NCBI RefSeq assembly: GCF_029688925.1
Contig: NZ_JARUKY010000008.1
Span: 1-64,000, forward strand
Source: Evansella sp. AB-P1
Lineage (GTDB): Bacteria > Bacillota > Bacilli > Bacillales > Salisediminibacteriaceae
Direction of reading: 5' to 3'
DNA length: 64,000 nucleotides
Below are positions 9,585-19,028 of this stretch, in pieces (position 1 is the first letter of the stretch; each line of letters starts with the position of its first letter). Both the position numbers and the translations under genes were made by a program. Below the pieces are notes generated by a model. It was not told the DNA's origin and made no database searches. It saw nothing but the letters and a program-made list of their open reading frames with translations.

Positions 9585-10541
9585 CTAATTCGATTCATCA
9601 TCTTCTACTTCTGTATCAAATGTAGCTTGAAAATCCATACTTCCGTTTGGTCTTGACGCCCATACAGAAGCACATTTAGCCAAAATTACATCGGCAAGTT
9701 TTAGTTGCTGATGTTTCATTGGAGCTACATTTCTATTAAGCACCTCATACCATTTTACTATATTTCGCTTATCAATTAATTTTATTGGATACTCTGGTTG
9801 AAGTATATCAATATAACTATCCTTAGCAATTACAGCCGTACGAATAGGTAAAGAGAATTCATTTTCTGTTAAAATAGGTTCTAACACTGTTCGCATTCTT
9901 TTTAAAGCTATTATTGGATCTAAGATTCTTCCTTTTTCTCCTTCAAACTCCTTCGTCCAAAAACGATCAGAATCACGTTTAAATATTGTTCGATCATTTC
10001 CTGTTAAAGGAGTCACTAACCATAGCTCTGTTGGCGTCAAAATAAATATATCCATTTCAACCTTAGTTTTTTTAGAAAAAACTAAGGGCTGATAAAAAAC
10101 AAAATATGTGTCTGGAAGTTTTTTTAATAAATCAAATAAAAATGCGTCATGATAGAAGCTTTGTTTAATTGGAGATATTTCAGAAATAGTTGAACTTGCC
10201 CAGTTTAATTGAAAATGAAATATTTCTTCTAAAAAAGCTTCTTTTAATTCTTCTTTATTTTTATAATCATCTTTATCTACATTGTAATCAACTATTTGCT
10301 TCTCTTCTGTTGAATTACCCTTTCGAAACAATAGAGACTTCATTCGACTTCGTAGCTCTTTGGAGAACTTCTTTTCTTCAATATCATAGCTAATAAACGC
10401 CTTTTGCTTTGACCTATTCTCCCAATTAGCTAAAAGTCGTCTCCAGCGTTCTTTTTTTAAGCGTACAAACCGTGAAGGATATTTGTATAAATCCACTTCA
10501 TATCTAGAAATATAATCTGATAGTTTAACAAGCTGTGCCAT
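9585..10541 (-). CDS. ytlQ: NERD-domain-like protein YtlQ
   Basis: A 318-residue soluble protein starting MAQLVKLSDYISRYE. It resembles Bacillus YtlQ-type proteins with a nuclease-related domain (NERD-like), including the central pair VFYQPLVF and VEMDIFILTPTELWLV. That pair recalls the D-x(n)-E-x-K-type core of NERD proteins, though the match is loose. Function is unknown; nucleic-acid processing is only suggested by the domain. I start at ATG 10541 (AGGAG 8 bases upstream). The 15 codons before it run into repeat family A. It sits between ytmP and thpR as in B. subtilis. Confidence 0.7.
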   Translation of the reverse strand: MAQLVKLSDYISRYEVDLYKYPSRFVRLKKERWRRLLANWENRSKQKAFISYDIEEKKFSKELRSRMKSLLFRKGNSTEEKQIVDYNVDKDDYKNKEELKEAFLEEIFHFQLNWASSTISEISPIKQSFYHDAFLFDLLKKLPDTYFVFYQPLVFSKKTKVEMDIFILTPTELWLVTPLTGNDRTIFKRDSDRFWTKEFEGEKGRILDPIIALKRMRTVLEPILTENEFSLPIRTAVIAKDSYIDILQPEYPIKLIDKRNIVKWYEVLNRNVAPMKHQQLKLADVILAKCASVWASRPNGSMDFQATFDTEVEDDESN

Positions 10542-10555
10542 TAACATTACTCCTA

Positions 10556-10690
10556 AGAACAAAAGCGCAAGGCGCCCTCTCATCACCCATATGCAAATGT
10601 TCTAGCCGTTAAAAAGTGTTTTTTACTTTTTATACGGACAGATTATTTGACGCTAGGTGATGGCGCCTGGAGCTAGCCGTTTATTTGAAA
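10556..10690. repeat. Dispersed hairpin repeat, family A copy 2
   Basis: Begins AACAAAAGCGCAAGGCGCC and ends near GGTGATGGCGCC. It contains the internal block ATGCAAATGTTCTAGCCGTT...ACTTTTTATACGGACAG, which recurs almost unchanged at 36,728-36,775. A short truncated copy of the left end (AACAAAAGCACAAGGCGC) follows at 10733-10750. Confidence 0.7.
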
Positions 10691-10796
10691 AAACTATCCA
10701 CATTAGGATATTTTATAATTTCTCTAACTAAAACAAAAGCACAAGGCGCTCCTACTTTTTCATTTCGTATTACGAATATCTTATACTTATACTATT

Positions 10797-11348
10797 TTAC
10801 CTTGAAAGTTTAATTTTTGATATGGACTTATACATAGGACTTTGACCTGGAATTACTTGAAAAAGGTTAATTTCATCCACTGGAAACGCTTTTCCCCATT
10901 GATCTGTAATTGTCTTGTAATGAAATGTCTCTTTACTGGCAAATGATTTTCCTAACGTAATGTGTGGACGAAAAGGTCTTTTATCTAATTCAAATCCATG
11001 GATATCTGCCACCTCTATTATAGCATCATGTAATTGAATTAATGTTTTATTCTCTTCTAATCCTACCCACACTACTCTCGGCTGCTCTTCTTTTCCAAAA
11101 AAACTAATTTTATTTAAGCTTAACTGAAATGGAGGAATTCCTTCCATTTTACCATGTAGTGAATCCCATAGCTTCTCTTTCTTCTCTAAATTCCATCCAC
11201 CTAAAAATAATAGTGTAATATGAAAATCGGATGCATTTGTTAGCTTTTTGAAATAATGAGATAAATTTAACTTATGCTGAATTTCAACTAAATTTGATCG
11301 GATGGATTTAGGTAAGGATATTCCGATAAAGTGATGAGTATTTGCCAT
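10797..11348 (-). CDS. thpR: RNA 2',3'-cyclic phosphodiesterase ThpR
   Basis: A 183-residue 2H phosphoesterase (LigT/ThpR family) that opens 2',3'-cyclic phosphates at RNA ends. Both HxT/S motifs are present: FHITLLFLG near residue 45 and RPHITLGKS near residue 127. I start at ATG 11348 (MANTHHFIG) with AAGAAGGGACATTG upstream; the longer reading frame to 11480 has hydrophobic, unsupported N-terminal sequence. B. subtilis calls it YtlP. Its promoter region is shared with the divergent ytkP. Confidence 0.88.
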   Translation of the reverse strand: MANTHHFIGISLPKSIRSNLVEIQHKLNLSHYFKKLTNASDFHITLLFLGGWNLEKKEKLWDSLHGKMEGIPPFQLSLNKISFFGKEEQPRVVWVGLEENKTLIQLHDAIIEVADIHGFELDKRPFRPHITLGKSFASKETFHYKTITDQWGKAFPVDEINLFQVIPGQSPMYKSISKIKLSR

Positions 11349-11509
11349 CAATGTCCCTTCTTTCTTATAAAAGATAATATATGGTACAATAAGGAAGCAA
11401 GATATTTTTATGTGACCTACTAATATAATCACAACAAAACACTGTGAAACTACATGTAAAGTCCCATAAAATAGTGACAATATAGTTTACCCGAAAGGAA
11501 GTGGATTCG

Positions 11510-12448
11510 ATGCGAACAGTAAATAATATGGCTGAATTAATTGGAGATACACCCGTCGTTAAACTACAACACGTAGCAGATAAAAATGGAGCATCTGTCT
11601 ATTTTAAACTAGAGTTTATGAATCCTAGTGGTAGCGTCAAGGATCGTGCTGCTTTTAATATGATCCTAGAAGCAGAAAAAGAAGGCTTATTAAACGAAAA
11701 ATCCGTTATTATTGAACCAACATCAGGTAATACAGGGATTGGTTTAGCTATGAACGCAGCAGCACGTGGCTATCGTTCCATCCTCATTATGCCAGATACA
11801 ATGTCTCTAGAACGAATTAATTTATTGAAAGCATATGGTGCAGAAGTAGTCCTTACTCCTGGAGATAAAAAAATGCCTGGTGCTATTGAAAAAGCACATG
11901 AGTTAGTAAAGGAAATACCTAATAGCTTCATGCCAATGCAGTTTGAAAATGCAGCTAATCCAGATGCTCATCGCTATACAACAGCGAAGGAAATCGTAGA
12001 AGCAATGGAACAAATAGGAAAACCTCTGTCTGCTTTCGTAGCAGCATCTGGAACAGGTGGAACCATAACTGGAACTGCTGAAGAGCTAAAAAAAGTTTAC
12101 CCCGACATAACAATACATGTGGTAGAACCGAAAGGATCTCCTGTTTTATCTGGAGGAAAACCTGGGCCACATAAACTAGTTGGAACAAGTCCTGGATTTA
12201 TTCCACCAATACTGAATGAGGACGTATATGATGAAATATTCTGTATTTCCGATGAAGATGCCTATAACATTACGAGAGATTTAGCAAGAAAAGAAGGAAT
12301 CCTTGTTGGCCCTTCCTCTGGAGCAGCATGCTACGCAGCCATACAAGTTGCTAAACGCTTAACGCCTGACGATGTTGTCGTTGCAATCGCATGTGATACT
12401 GGAGAACGCTACTTGTCCACTGACCTTTTTGAATTTGAAAAGAAATAA
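11510..12448 (+). CDS. ytkP: Cysteine synthase-like PLP enzyme YtkP
   Basis: A 312-residue fold-type II PLP enzyme of the O-acetylserine sulfhydrylase/cystathionine beta-synthase group. The PLP lysine is in PSGSVKDRAA (about residue 42) and the phosphate loop is ASGTGGTITG. EPTSGNTGIGLA is the substrate loop. Members make cysteine or related amino acids from O-acetylserine and sulfide; YtkP is a diverged paralogue of CysK and its true substrate is unproven. Start ATG 11510 with AAGGAAGTGG upstream; the GTG three codons earlier lies inside that site. Confidence 0.88.
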   Translation: MRTVNNMAELIGDTPVVKLQHVADKNGASVYFKLEFMNPSGSVKDRAAFNMILEAEKEGLLNEKSVIIEPTSGNTGIGLAMNAAARGYRSILIMPDTMSLERINLLKAYGAEVVLTPGDKKMPGAIEKAHELVKEIPNSFMPMQFENAANPDAHRYTTAKEIVEAMEQIGKPLSAFVAASGTGGTITGTAEELKKVYPDITIHVVEPKGSPVLSGGKPGPHKLVGTSPGFIPPILNEDVYDEIFCISDEDAYNITRDLARKEGILVGPSSGAACYAAIQVAKRLTPDDVVVAIACDTGERYLSTDLFEFEKK

Positions 12449-12480
12449 ATTTACTTTTAGTTTGTTCAACTTTGCAGCAT

Positions 12481-12511
12481 TAGCTCTCATTTCAATGAAA
12501 TGGGAGCTTTT
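12481..12511 (+). terminator. ytkP terminator
   Basis: AGCTCTCATTTC pairs with GAAATGGGAGCT around a three-base loop and is followed by TTTT. The stem has one G-T wobble. Confidence 0.75.
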
Positions 12512-12799
12512 AAATATTTTAAGTACATATTTCCCACTAAATTTTCATAGTTTAATGAAAACAAGAAAAGTGATATTTGGAGCTTTGTCACATTTGTTTA
12601 CAGACTTTTTGGAATTTTCGCAACATCCATTCTTTACTGATAATGATTTATTCATTAAAATAAAGAAAAGGAGGTTGATGCTTTGAATTTATTTTCAGTA
12701 AAAGCTACTCCATAACTAACTTAAGACACATTTTTTCCGTTAGTATCAAGCAATATCTCATATCTTTTACATTAAAATATATAAGAATGGAGTGGTTAT
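12512..12799. other. Intergenic, nothing clear
   Basis: About 290 bp before ytzE. AAAGGAGG at 12668 sits before a TTG with only ten sense codons, too short to call a gene. No strong hairpin or repeat is seen. Confidence 0.4.
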
Positions 12800-13018
12800 T
12801 TGAAACCTTCAACTGACAGGATGTTGACTAGGATAAAATCTATCTACCTTTATATTTATAAAAGAGGAAATGTCTCCACCAAAGAATTGGTTGAAGAATT
12901 CGGAACAACTCAACGCACCATCCAACGAGACCTTAATGTGCTTGAATTTAATAATCTCGTCAGTAGCCCAGAACGGGGTAAATGGACAACAACAAGCCGC
13001 AAAATAAAAATATCATAG
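12800..13018 (+). CDS. ytzE: Short DeoR-type HTH protein YtzE
   Basis: A 72-residue winged-helix protein that is only the DeoR-family N-terminal DNA-binding domain: RIKSIYLYIYKRGNVSTKEL and the recognition region TTQRTIQRDLNVLE. The sugar-phosphate sensor domain of full DeoR regulators is missing, as it is in B. subtilis YtzE, so it is not a truncation by this genome. Start TTG 12800 is chosen for the GGAGTGG site 7 bases upstream. Target genes are unknown; it is flanked by unrelated genes on the opposite strand. Confidence 0.82.
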   Translation: MKPSTDRMLTRIKSIYLYIYKRGNVSTKELVEEFGTTQRTIQRDLNVLEFNNLVSSPERGKWTTTSRKIKIS

Positions 13019-13165
13019 AACAACGTTTTTTTAATCAATGCGCTTAGCTAATGATACAGTCTTCTTTTAAAAACTTTTTATACTCCATAAAGCACTAATG
13101 TAAGTGAAATTTCCCATAACATTTGAGCATTACTATATACACATTAAACGTTAGCTAAGCCATTG

Positions 13166-13885
13166 CTACTTATTGTTTGCCTTCCAAAGGGAATCTACCT
13201 CGTCCTCTGTTAACTCTCGATAAGATCCTGGTTCAAGTGAAGGGTCTAATGATAAGGGACCAATTTTTTCACGTTTTAAAGCAACTACCTTATTACCAAC
13301 TGCTTTAAACATTCTTTTAACTTGATGAAATTTTCCTTCTGAGATAGTTAAATGTAAAACTGTTTTATCGTCATCAGTAATATATTGAAGAGTTGCAGGC
13401 TTTGTTATATAACCATCATCTAACGTTACTCCTTCTTTTAATACTCTTTCATCTTCCTCATTTAGTAGTTGATCGATGTGGACACGATACACTTTATCTA
13501 CCTTCTTTTTTGGAGAAGTTAGCTGATGCGCTAATTTACCATCATTTGTAAGTAACATAAAACCAGTCGTATCTTTATCCAATCTCCCTACTGGAAATGG
13601 TTCATAGATAGCATCATCCGTTTCCAAAAGATCAACAACAGTCATATCAGTAGTATCTTCTGTAGCAGATATAACCCCTTTAGGCTTATTCATCATTAAG
13701 TAAATAAATGGCTTATAACTAACAGATTCACCAAAAATCTCAATATGATCTTCCTCAGGATTCACATGAACTTTTCCATCCTTTATTACCTTTTCGTTAA
13801 CAGTTAGCCCTCCTTGCTTTAACAACTTTTTTACCTCTTTCCTAGAACCGTATCCCATATTAGATAATAATTTATCAACTCTCAT
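13166..13885 (-). CDS. ytzG: Pseudouridine synthase, RsuA/RluB family (YtzG)
   Basis: A 239-residue rRNA pseudouridine synthase with an N-terminal S4 RNA-binding domain (MRVDKLLSNMGYGSRKEV) and the catalytic motif VGRLDKDTTGFML, where the Asp attacks uridine C6. By family it is likely to modify 16S rRNA U516 like RsuA, though RluB-like 23S targets cannot be excluded. I start at ATG 13885 with AAGGAG 8 bases upstream, giving the usual length. It overlaps the end of the upstream gene by 11 bases, so the two are co-transcribed. Confidence 0.88.
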   Translation of the reverse strand: MRVDKLLSNMGYGSRKEVKKLLKQGGLTVNEKVIKDGKVHVNPEEDHIEIFGESVSYKPFIYLMMNKPKGVISATEDTTDMTVVDLLETDDAIYEPFPVGRLDKDTTGFMLLTNDGKLAHQLTSPKKKVDKVYRVHIDQLLNEEDERVLKEGVTLDDGYITKPATLQYITDDDKTVLHLTISEGKFHQVKRMFKAVGNKVVALKREKIGPLSLDPSLEPGSYRELTEDEVDSLWKANNK

Positions 13886-14549
13886 CCTCATTCTCCTTTT
13901 CATTCATCACTTGTTGACCAAATCCACCTAACATACCGTTGTAATAAGATTGAATTACCCCAGGTACTATTTGTCTTATTGCATGTTCTATAAGTTTTTC
14001 TGATAATCCTATTTGAAGCATATCTTTCTTAAATGTAAATACTAGTTCAATGGCTTTTTGTGTTGCTGCTTTATTTAGAAGAAAAACATCCTCTTCTGAC
14101 GCTATTACTATTTCTATAGACCTTTCAAACCACTCTTCTACTATTGATATATGCTCCTTATAGGTTTCTGGAATTGCAGCAATTCCTTTTTTATCAATGA
14201 TTAATTGATTCGCTTCCGTGATAAATTTTACAGGAACCACCTTTTGATTATCGTAAACCTTATGTATTATTTCCTTTGCTTTTCCTTTTGTTGCACAATA
14301 ATATATTGTTGCCCTCGGATGTAGTAAATGTCTATAGTTATCTAGGAACTTCGGAATCTCGTCTGCCGGTAACATAAGCCAAACATCCTTCTCCTTACTA
14401 AAATCACTAGGTGATATCCAAGAAGCTTTTCTATTGTCTTTTAACATTTCTAATACTTTTTTCTTTGATCTAGAAAACACTTTTACTTTTCTATGATTAG
14501 GAAGCACCTCAATTATTGCCTTTGCTAATCTTCCGTAACCGACAATCAT
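13875..14549 (-). CDS. NAD(P)-binding oxidoreductase-like protein (ProC/F420-like fold)
   Basis: A 224-residue protein beginning with a Rossmann strand and glycine-rich loop (MIVGYGRLAKAI), with a layout like the pyrroline-5-carboxylate reductase / NADP-oxidoreductase coenzyme-F420 group. The C-terminal helical part resembles a ProC-like dimerisation region. No catalytic residue set is clear enough to name a substrate. Start ATG 14549 with GGAGGG upstream; the longer frame adds 12 unsupported codons. It is translationally linked to ytzG. A pyrroline-5-carboxylate reductase gene proper is present elsewhere (24,408), so this is a diverged paralogue at most. Confidence 0.65.
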   Translation of the reverse strand: MIVGYGRLAKAIIEVLPNHRKVKVFSRSKKKVLEMLKDNRKASWISPSDFSKEKDVWLMLPADEIPKFLDNYRHLLHPRATIYYCATKGKAKEIIHKVYDNQKVVPVKFITEANQLIIDKKGIAAIPETYKEHISIVEEWFERSIEIVIASEEDVFLLNKAATQKAIELVFTFKKDMLQIGLSEKLIEHAIRQIVPGVIQSYYNGMLGGFGQQVMNEKENEDES

Positions 14550-14651
14550 TACTCTTCCCTCCTTTTCATTAGTTAACAACAACATAATGTAACAAGCCTA
14601 TATAAAAGAGGGAATCCCTTTTTATGAGATACCCTCTACTTTAAACCAAAA

Positions 14652-15830
14652 TTAATCTTCTTCTCCAAACATGTAATGCTTTGTTCTAATGTTTACATTT
14701 AAAACAATTCCTACTGCAATCATACTGGTTATTAAGGCACTCCCACCATAACTTATAAAGGGAAGAGCAAGCCCAGTAATTGGCATTAAACCAACAGTCA
14801 TTCCTATATTTTGGAAAATTTGAAAGACGAAGAGACCGATACAGCCTGCAACTAAATAAGTACCGAATGTATTGTTACAACTAAAGGCTATTATCACCAT
14901 ACGATATAACAATAAAAAATAAACAACAATTAATACAGTAGCACCAACAAAACCGAATTCTTCACCAATTACGGTAAAAATAAAGTCTGTGTGTAATTCT
15001 GGGATTGTTCCACTATGAGTCTTGGCCCCTTGTGTAAAGCCACTACCATACAATTGTCCTGCACCTATCCCTTGAATAGCTTGATATAGCTGATACCCTT
15101 CTCCACCAATATTAGCCATAGGATCTAACCATGCATATATCCTGCTTAACTGGTGTTCTCGTATAATATTTATAAATATTTCAAAATAATTGTTATGGAG
15201 CCAAACGAGAAAAGCAATGAACGATATAACCAATGTGGCTAGTAAACCGATCATTCGGTACGTGACTCCTGCCATAAGAATCATACTAAACATGACTGAA
15301 CCGATTACAAGGGCAGTACCTAAATCTGGTTGAATAAGAATAAAAGCAAATGGAGGCAAACCTACTGCTAATATTTTCCCTACCACAAGGAAATCCGATT
15401 TAAATGATTTTTCTCTAGGTGTTTTCGTAATAGTATAAAGTAAATGCGCTAAAGCAATAATCACAAATATCTTTACAAATTCTGACGGTTGAAACTCTAT
15501 CGGACCTATTTCTAACCAACGTTGTGCTCCTTTTTTTGAAGTACCAAAAAAATGTACTAATAATAGTAATACCATACCTACGCTATAAAGAGGAATAGAA
15601 AAGTTTTTAAACAAATCATAATCGATACTCATAGCAGCGAGCATCAAAATTACCCCAACACCAAACCAAATGATTTGTCGCTTAATAAAGTAAGTCGGTT
15701 CTATACCAAAAGATTCCGTGGTAGCACTACTCCCACTGTATATAGCTAATAAGCTTATACACATTAGTACAAACAATAAAAATAACAATGTATAATCTAG
15801 CTGTTGATAAGAGGATTTTCTCTCCTGCAT
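14652..15830 (-). CDS. SEDS-family peptidoglycan polymerase, RodA-like
   Basis: A 392-residue integral membrane protein with about ten TM helices, of the FtsW/RodA/SpoVE family, which polymerises glycan strands from lipid II. The conserved periplasmic loop LHTDFIFTVIGEE includes the catalytic-type Asp. GAQRWLEIGPIEFQPSEFVK and the C-terminal TGLALPFISYGGSAL are family signatures. It lies 13 bp downstream of a second SEDS gene in the same direction, so the pair forms an operon. Which cell cycle or sporulation step it serves cannot be read from sequence; RodA-like is based on its short tail. Confidence 0.85.
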   Translation of the reverse strand: MQERKSSYQQLDYTLLFLLFVLMCISLLAIYSGSSATTESFGIEPTYFIKRQIIWFGVGVILMLAAMSIDYDLFKNFSIPLYSVGMVLLLLVHFFGTSKKGAQRWLEIGPIEFQPSEFVKIFVIIALAHLLYTITKTPREKSFKSDFLVVGKILAVGLPPFAFILIQPDLGTALVIGSVMFSMILMAGVTYRMIGLLATLVISFIAFLVWLHNNYFEIFINIIREHQLSRIYAWLDPMANIGGEGYQLYQAIQGIGAGQLYGSGFTQGAKTHSGTIPELHTDFIFTVIGEEFGFVGATVLIVVYFLLLYRMVIIAFSCNNTFGTYLVAGCIGLFVFQIFQNIGMTVGLMPITGLALPFISYGGSALITSMIAVGIVLNVNIRTKHYMFGEED

Positions 15831-15843
15831 GCATTTCCACCTA

Positions 15844-17064
15844 CTATTTATTTCCTAAAGTTCTCACAGGGCGAAGAGGGGTATTTACTGAAGAAACTTT
15901 TGTTGTAGCTACTTCATCTTCAAATGTCTCTTCATTTATGAGTCGTTCTTTTCTTTCTTTCTCGGCCTTTCTTGATATATTCGCTAAAATGCCCATGGAG
16001 ATAAAAGTAACCATAAGGGAGGACCCCCCATAACTAAGGAACGGAAAAGGAATACCTGTAATTGGTAATGTTCCACTAACAGCTCCAGCATTAAATACCA
16101 TTTGGATCGATAACTGAAAAACAATTCCAAAGGCAAGTAAGCTACCAAATGTATCTCGGCACCTAGCACCGATAATAATACCTCGAATAATAATGATCAA
16201 CATACAAACGAATACAAACGTTATTCCAATAACACCTAGCTCTTCACTGACTATAGCTAGTATAAAATCTGTATGGGCTTCTGGTAAATAAAATAGTTTC
16301 TGTATACTTTGACCAAAGCCAGCACCAGATAATCCTCCATGAGCAATAGCTATGTAAGATTGAACAAGCTGATAGCCTGACGAAGCCTCTAATTCAAATG
16401 GCGTTCGATAACCAATTAAACGATTCATTCGATATTCTGCTGATTGAGCATAATGATATAACGCCCATGCTGCTAAACTTCCTAATGAGATAAGATGAAA
16501 CATTCTAGCACCTGAACAAAAAGCAATAAGACCTGCTACGAGAACAATGGATGTTGCAGTACCTAAATCTGGCTGCCTCATAATCAAAACAAAGAACACA
16601 AGGACAACAATTAGTGGTGGTAAAACTCCACTAAAAAACTTATTAATATAAGCTTGTTTACGTGAATAAACGTAAGCTAAATAAATGATTGAACCTAGTT
16701 TAACAAACTCTGATGGTTGTATTTGAAAGCCTGCAATGATAATCCAACGATAAGCTCCATTAACATCATATCCAACACCAGGAACCATTATGAGAACTAA
16801 CAAAATAATACATCCAATAACAATGATTGGTGATAACTTTCTATAATGGCGATATGGAAAAAACATAAAAACCGTAAATAAAACAGCTGAAATGATAAGC
16901 CATTGCAACTGCCTGTCAAAAAAATGCGAAATATTCCCAAATGTATTATAACCTACAACAAAGCTAGAACTGTATATCATAACTAAACCAAAAATAGAAA
17001 TGATAAAAATGGTTGTAATTAATATCCAATCAATATGAAGTGACTTTTTCTGTTGTTGCTCCAA
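15844..17064 (-). CDS. SEDS-family peptidoglycan polymerase, FtsW-like
   Basis: A membrane protein of about 406 residues with about ten TM helices and all SEDS signatures: GAYRWIIIAGFQIQPSEFVK, the catalytic loop AHTDFILAIVSEE, and TGIPFPFLSYGGSSL. A cytosolic C-terminal tail of some 40 charged residues is typical of FtsW/SpoVE. It is expected to polymerise peptidoglycan with a partner class B PBP that is not in the window. I favour TTG 17064 as start (TAGGTG 6 bases upstream) over GTG 17073, which overlaps that site. First gene of a two-gene SEDS operon. Confidence 0.83.
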   Translation of the reverse strand: MEQQQKKSLHIDWILITTIFIISIFGLVMIYSSSFVVGYNTFGNISHFFDRQLQWLIISAVLFTVFMFFPYRHYRKLSPIIVIGCIILLVLIMVPGVGYDVNGAYRWIIIAGFQIQPSEFVKLGSIIYLAYVYSRKQAYINKFFSGVLPPLIVVLVFFVLIMRQPDLGTATSIVLVAGLIAFCSGARMFHLISLGSLAAWALYHYAQSAEYRMNRLIGYRTPFELEASSGYQLVQSYIAIAHGGLSGAGFGQSIQKLFYLPEAHTDFILAIVSEELGVIGITFVFVCMLIIIIRGIIIGARCRDTFGSLLAFGIVFQLSIQMVFNAGAVSGTLPITGIPFPFLSYGGSSLMVTFISMGILANISRKAEKERKERLINEETFEDEVATTKVSSVNTPLRPVRTLGNK

Positions 17065-17275
17065 GGAATTCACCTACCGATCTTTTGCAGTAGCCCTCTA
17101 TTAATTCTTATATTATATCAGATGAAGCCACAAGTTTAAAAGACATCTATTTATTCTATCATTTATTATGTAAAGATTTTTTTCTAAAAATCTTTCTTTA
17201 TACTGTGAGCAATAAAGTTGAATTAATTTCAATAAGGCTAATTGAAATTAATCCTTATAATTAGTGTGTCAATTA

Positions 17276-17310
17276 AAGAGAGTCATCCATCACTGGATGA
17301 CTCTCAACTC
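17276..17310 (-). terminator. wrbA terminator
   Basis: GAGAGTCATCCA pairs perfectly with TGGATGACTCTC around a TCAC loop, directly downstream of wrbA. Confidence 0.7.
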
Positions 17311-17312
17311 TC

Positions 17313-17933
17313 TTATCCATGCAAAGCTTTTGCAATTCTAGCTACCCGTTCTCCAAGACGTTTGGCCATGATTAAATCTCGTTCATCTGGTTGTACACTT
17401 CCATCTGGTCCTGCAACAGTAGAAGCAGCATAAGGTGAACCTCCAATACCATCTGCAGTTAATTGTTCAGGGTTTTCTCCATAAGGTAAACCAACATAGA
17501 TAAAACCAAAATGCAGCAATGGGACTAACGATGTAATCGCTGTTGTTTCTTGTCCTCCATGAATAGAACCGGTACTAGTAATAATACCTGCTACTTTTCC
17601 TTCAAGCTCCCCATTCATCCAAAGTCCACCAGCTGAATCTAAATATTGCTTCATTTGTGCAGGCATAGACCCATAACGGGTTGGGATTCCCCACACAACA
17701 CCATCAGCCCATTTTAAATCTTCATGAGTTGCTATAGGAACATTTTCTTGCTTTTTTTGGGCTTGTACATATGCATCTTGTTCTGACATCACTTTCTTTA
17801 CAACATCAAATTCTTCCACACGAGCAATTTTAACTTCCACCCCATCAACACTTTTTGCTCCTTCTGAAGCAGCTTGAACCATAGTAAAAATATGACCGTA
17901 ACTACTATAATATGGTATTAATACTTTTGTCAT
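17313..17933 (-). CDS. wrbA: NAD(P)H:quinone oxidoreductase WrbA
   Basis: A 206-residue flavodoxin-like FMN protein that reduces quinones by two electrons. Features are the N-terminal FMN phosphate loop YYSSYGHIFTM, PTRYGSMPAQMKQYLD in the middle, and the TSTGSIHGGQETT loop that binds the isoalloxazine. Length is normal. It is divergent from the HxlR regulator gene at 18,152 with a 218-bp gap. HxlR proteins often control an adjacent oxidoreductase, so redox or quinone control is likely by inference. Confidence 0.92.
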   Translation of the reverse strand: MTKVLIPYYSSYGHIFTMVQAASEGAKSVDGVEVKIARVEEFDVVKKVMSEQDAYVQAQKKQENVPIATHEDLKWADGVVWGIPTRYGSMPAQMKQYLDSAGGLWMNGELEGKVAGIITSTGSIHGGQETTAITSLVPLLHFGFIYVGLPYGENPEQLTADGIGGSPYAASTVAGPDGSVQPDERDLIMAKRLGERVARIAKALHG

Positions 17934-18151
17934 ATTAGATAGACACTCCTATTCTTTCTATTTTGTTTTTACTCTTAGACGAAAGAAAGAGTAAAATATA
18001 AGTATTAGATGATGGTCATCTATATGTACAATACCTTCTCGTTTCGAATCATAAACATATGCAAATTAATAAAGTAGTTAATCGGGGATACTTAGCTACT
18101 TACAAATATCAAGTGGACTGTGATATACTAGTTATGAAGGAGATGATGCCG

Positions 18152-18463
18152 ATGGTTCAAGTGAATTTATGTCCAAAATTTGAATCTGCCTTTCAACTAT
18201 TAGGAAAAAGATGGAACGGACTTATTTTGAATGTTTTATTACAAGGACCTCAACGGTTTAAAGATATATCTACAGTGATACCTAGTATGAGTGACAAAAT
18301 GCTTGTAGATCGTTTAAAGGAATTAGAGGAAGCTGGCTTAGTTGAACGTTCGGTTTATCCTGAGACGCCAGTTAGAATAGAATATGGGCTCACCGAAAAA
18401 GGGAAAGATTTACAATCAGCTATGGAAGAACTTCAAGAATGGGCTGAAAAGTGGATAGATTAA
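18152..18463 (+). CDS. HxlR-family transcriptional regulator
   Basis: A 103-residue winged-helix regulator of the HxlR (DUF24) type. The N-terminal Cys in NLCPKFESAFQLLGKRW is the conserved redox-sensing cysteine of many family members. FKDIS...MSDKMLVDRLKELEE is the recognition region. I start at ATG 18152 because AAGGAG lies 9 bases upstream; two earlier ATGs are too close to that site. It is divergent from wrbA, which it may control in response to electrophiles or quinones (inferred from the family). Confidence 0.85.
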   Translation: MVQVNLCPKFESAFQLLGKRWNGLILNVLLQGPQRFKDISTVIPSMSDKMLVDRLKELEEAGLVERSVYPETPVRIEYGLTEKGKDLQSAMEELQEWAEKWID

Positions 18464-18571
18464 CAAAAGAGAGTATTCATTTACAAAAAATTATTATTTA
18501 TAGGTCCTCTTACTTATGGAGCAGAAAGTATGCTATCTGTATAAGTAGAGGACTTTTTTATTTGCTATCCT

Positions 18572-18832
18572 GAAAATAGGCGTTAGTTCAGGAGTGAAGG
18601 GCAGCGACTCCAGTGGGATCAGCGCGAGTCGAAAATCCCCAAGCACTTACCGAGTAAGTGCTTGGTAGTTGAGGCCGCGCCCCACGGTAAAGAAGACACT
18701 GTAAAGCATGAACAGATATCGCACTTATGCCTGTGGTGAAAGCGTCTGCCAGAAACGGATGAACTTCTTGTTATGTATTTTCATACCCCATGGTGCAAGT
18801 TACACTTGTATTGGAGTCTACCGTGAAAATAA
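18572..18832. repeat. Dispersed repeat, family B copy 1
   Basis: Begins with GTTAGTTCAGGAGT and carries an inner block GGTAAAGAAGACACTGTAAA plus GCACTTATGCCTGTGGTGAA. It ends in CATGGTGCAAG...GAGTCTACCGTGAAAATAAG. The same blocks in the same order recur at 37,566-37,890. A perfect hairpin AAGCACTTA/TAAGTGCTT lies at 18638-18662. There is no ORF. Confidence 0.75.
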
Positions 18833-18904
18833 GTGTTATCAAACTTATCAGTATTAACAAAAAAAGGGCAAGTTAATCATTCGTTCCATTTGGATTAAAA
18901 TCAT

Positions 18905-18960
18905 TTTCATCCTCCATGGTGCAAGCCTTCACTTGCATCGGCGGTCTACCCTGAAAATAA
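18905..18960. repeat. Family B end fragment left of the tandem array
   Basis: Carries only the terminal part of family B: CATGGTGCAAG, ACTTGCAT and GGTCTACCCTGAAAATAAG. A similar fragment lies right of the tandem array (19606-19660), so the array is bracketed by the same sequence. Confidence 0.65.
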
Positions 18961-19028
18961 GAAGCGTTCTAGAAGCCCGGAAACAGTGGAAAAACAAAAA
19001 TGCGGGATGAATGAAGCCGTTATTGTTA

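Noticed and set aside
12684-12716. Ten-codon ORF after AAAGGAGG before ytzE
   Set aside because: Good ribosome site but too short to claim as a gene; no conservation evidence available.
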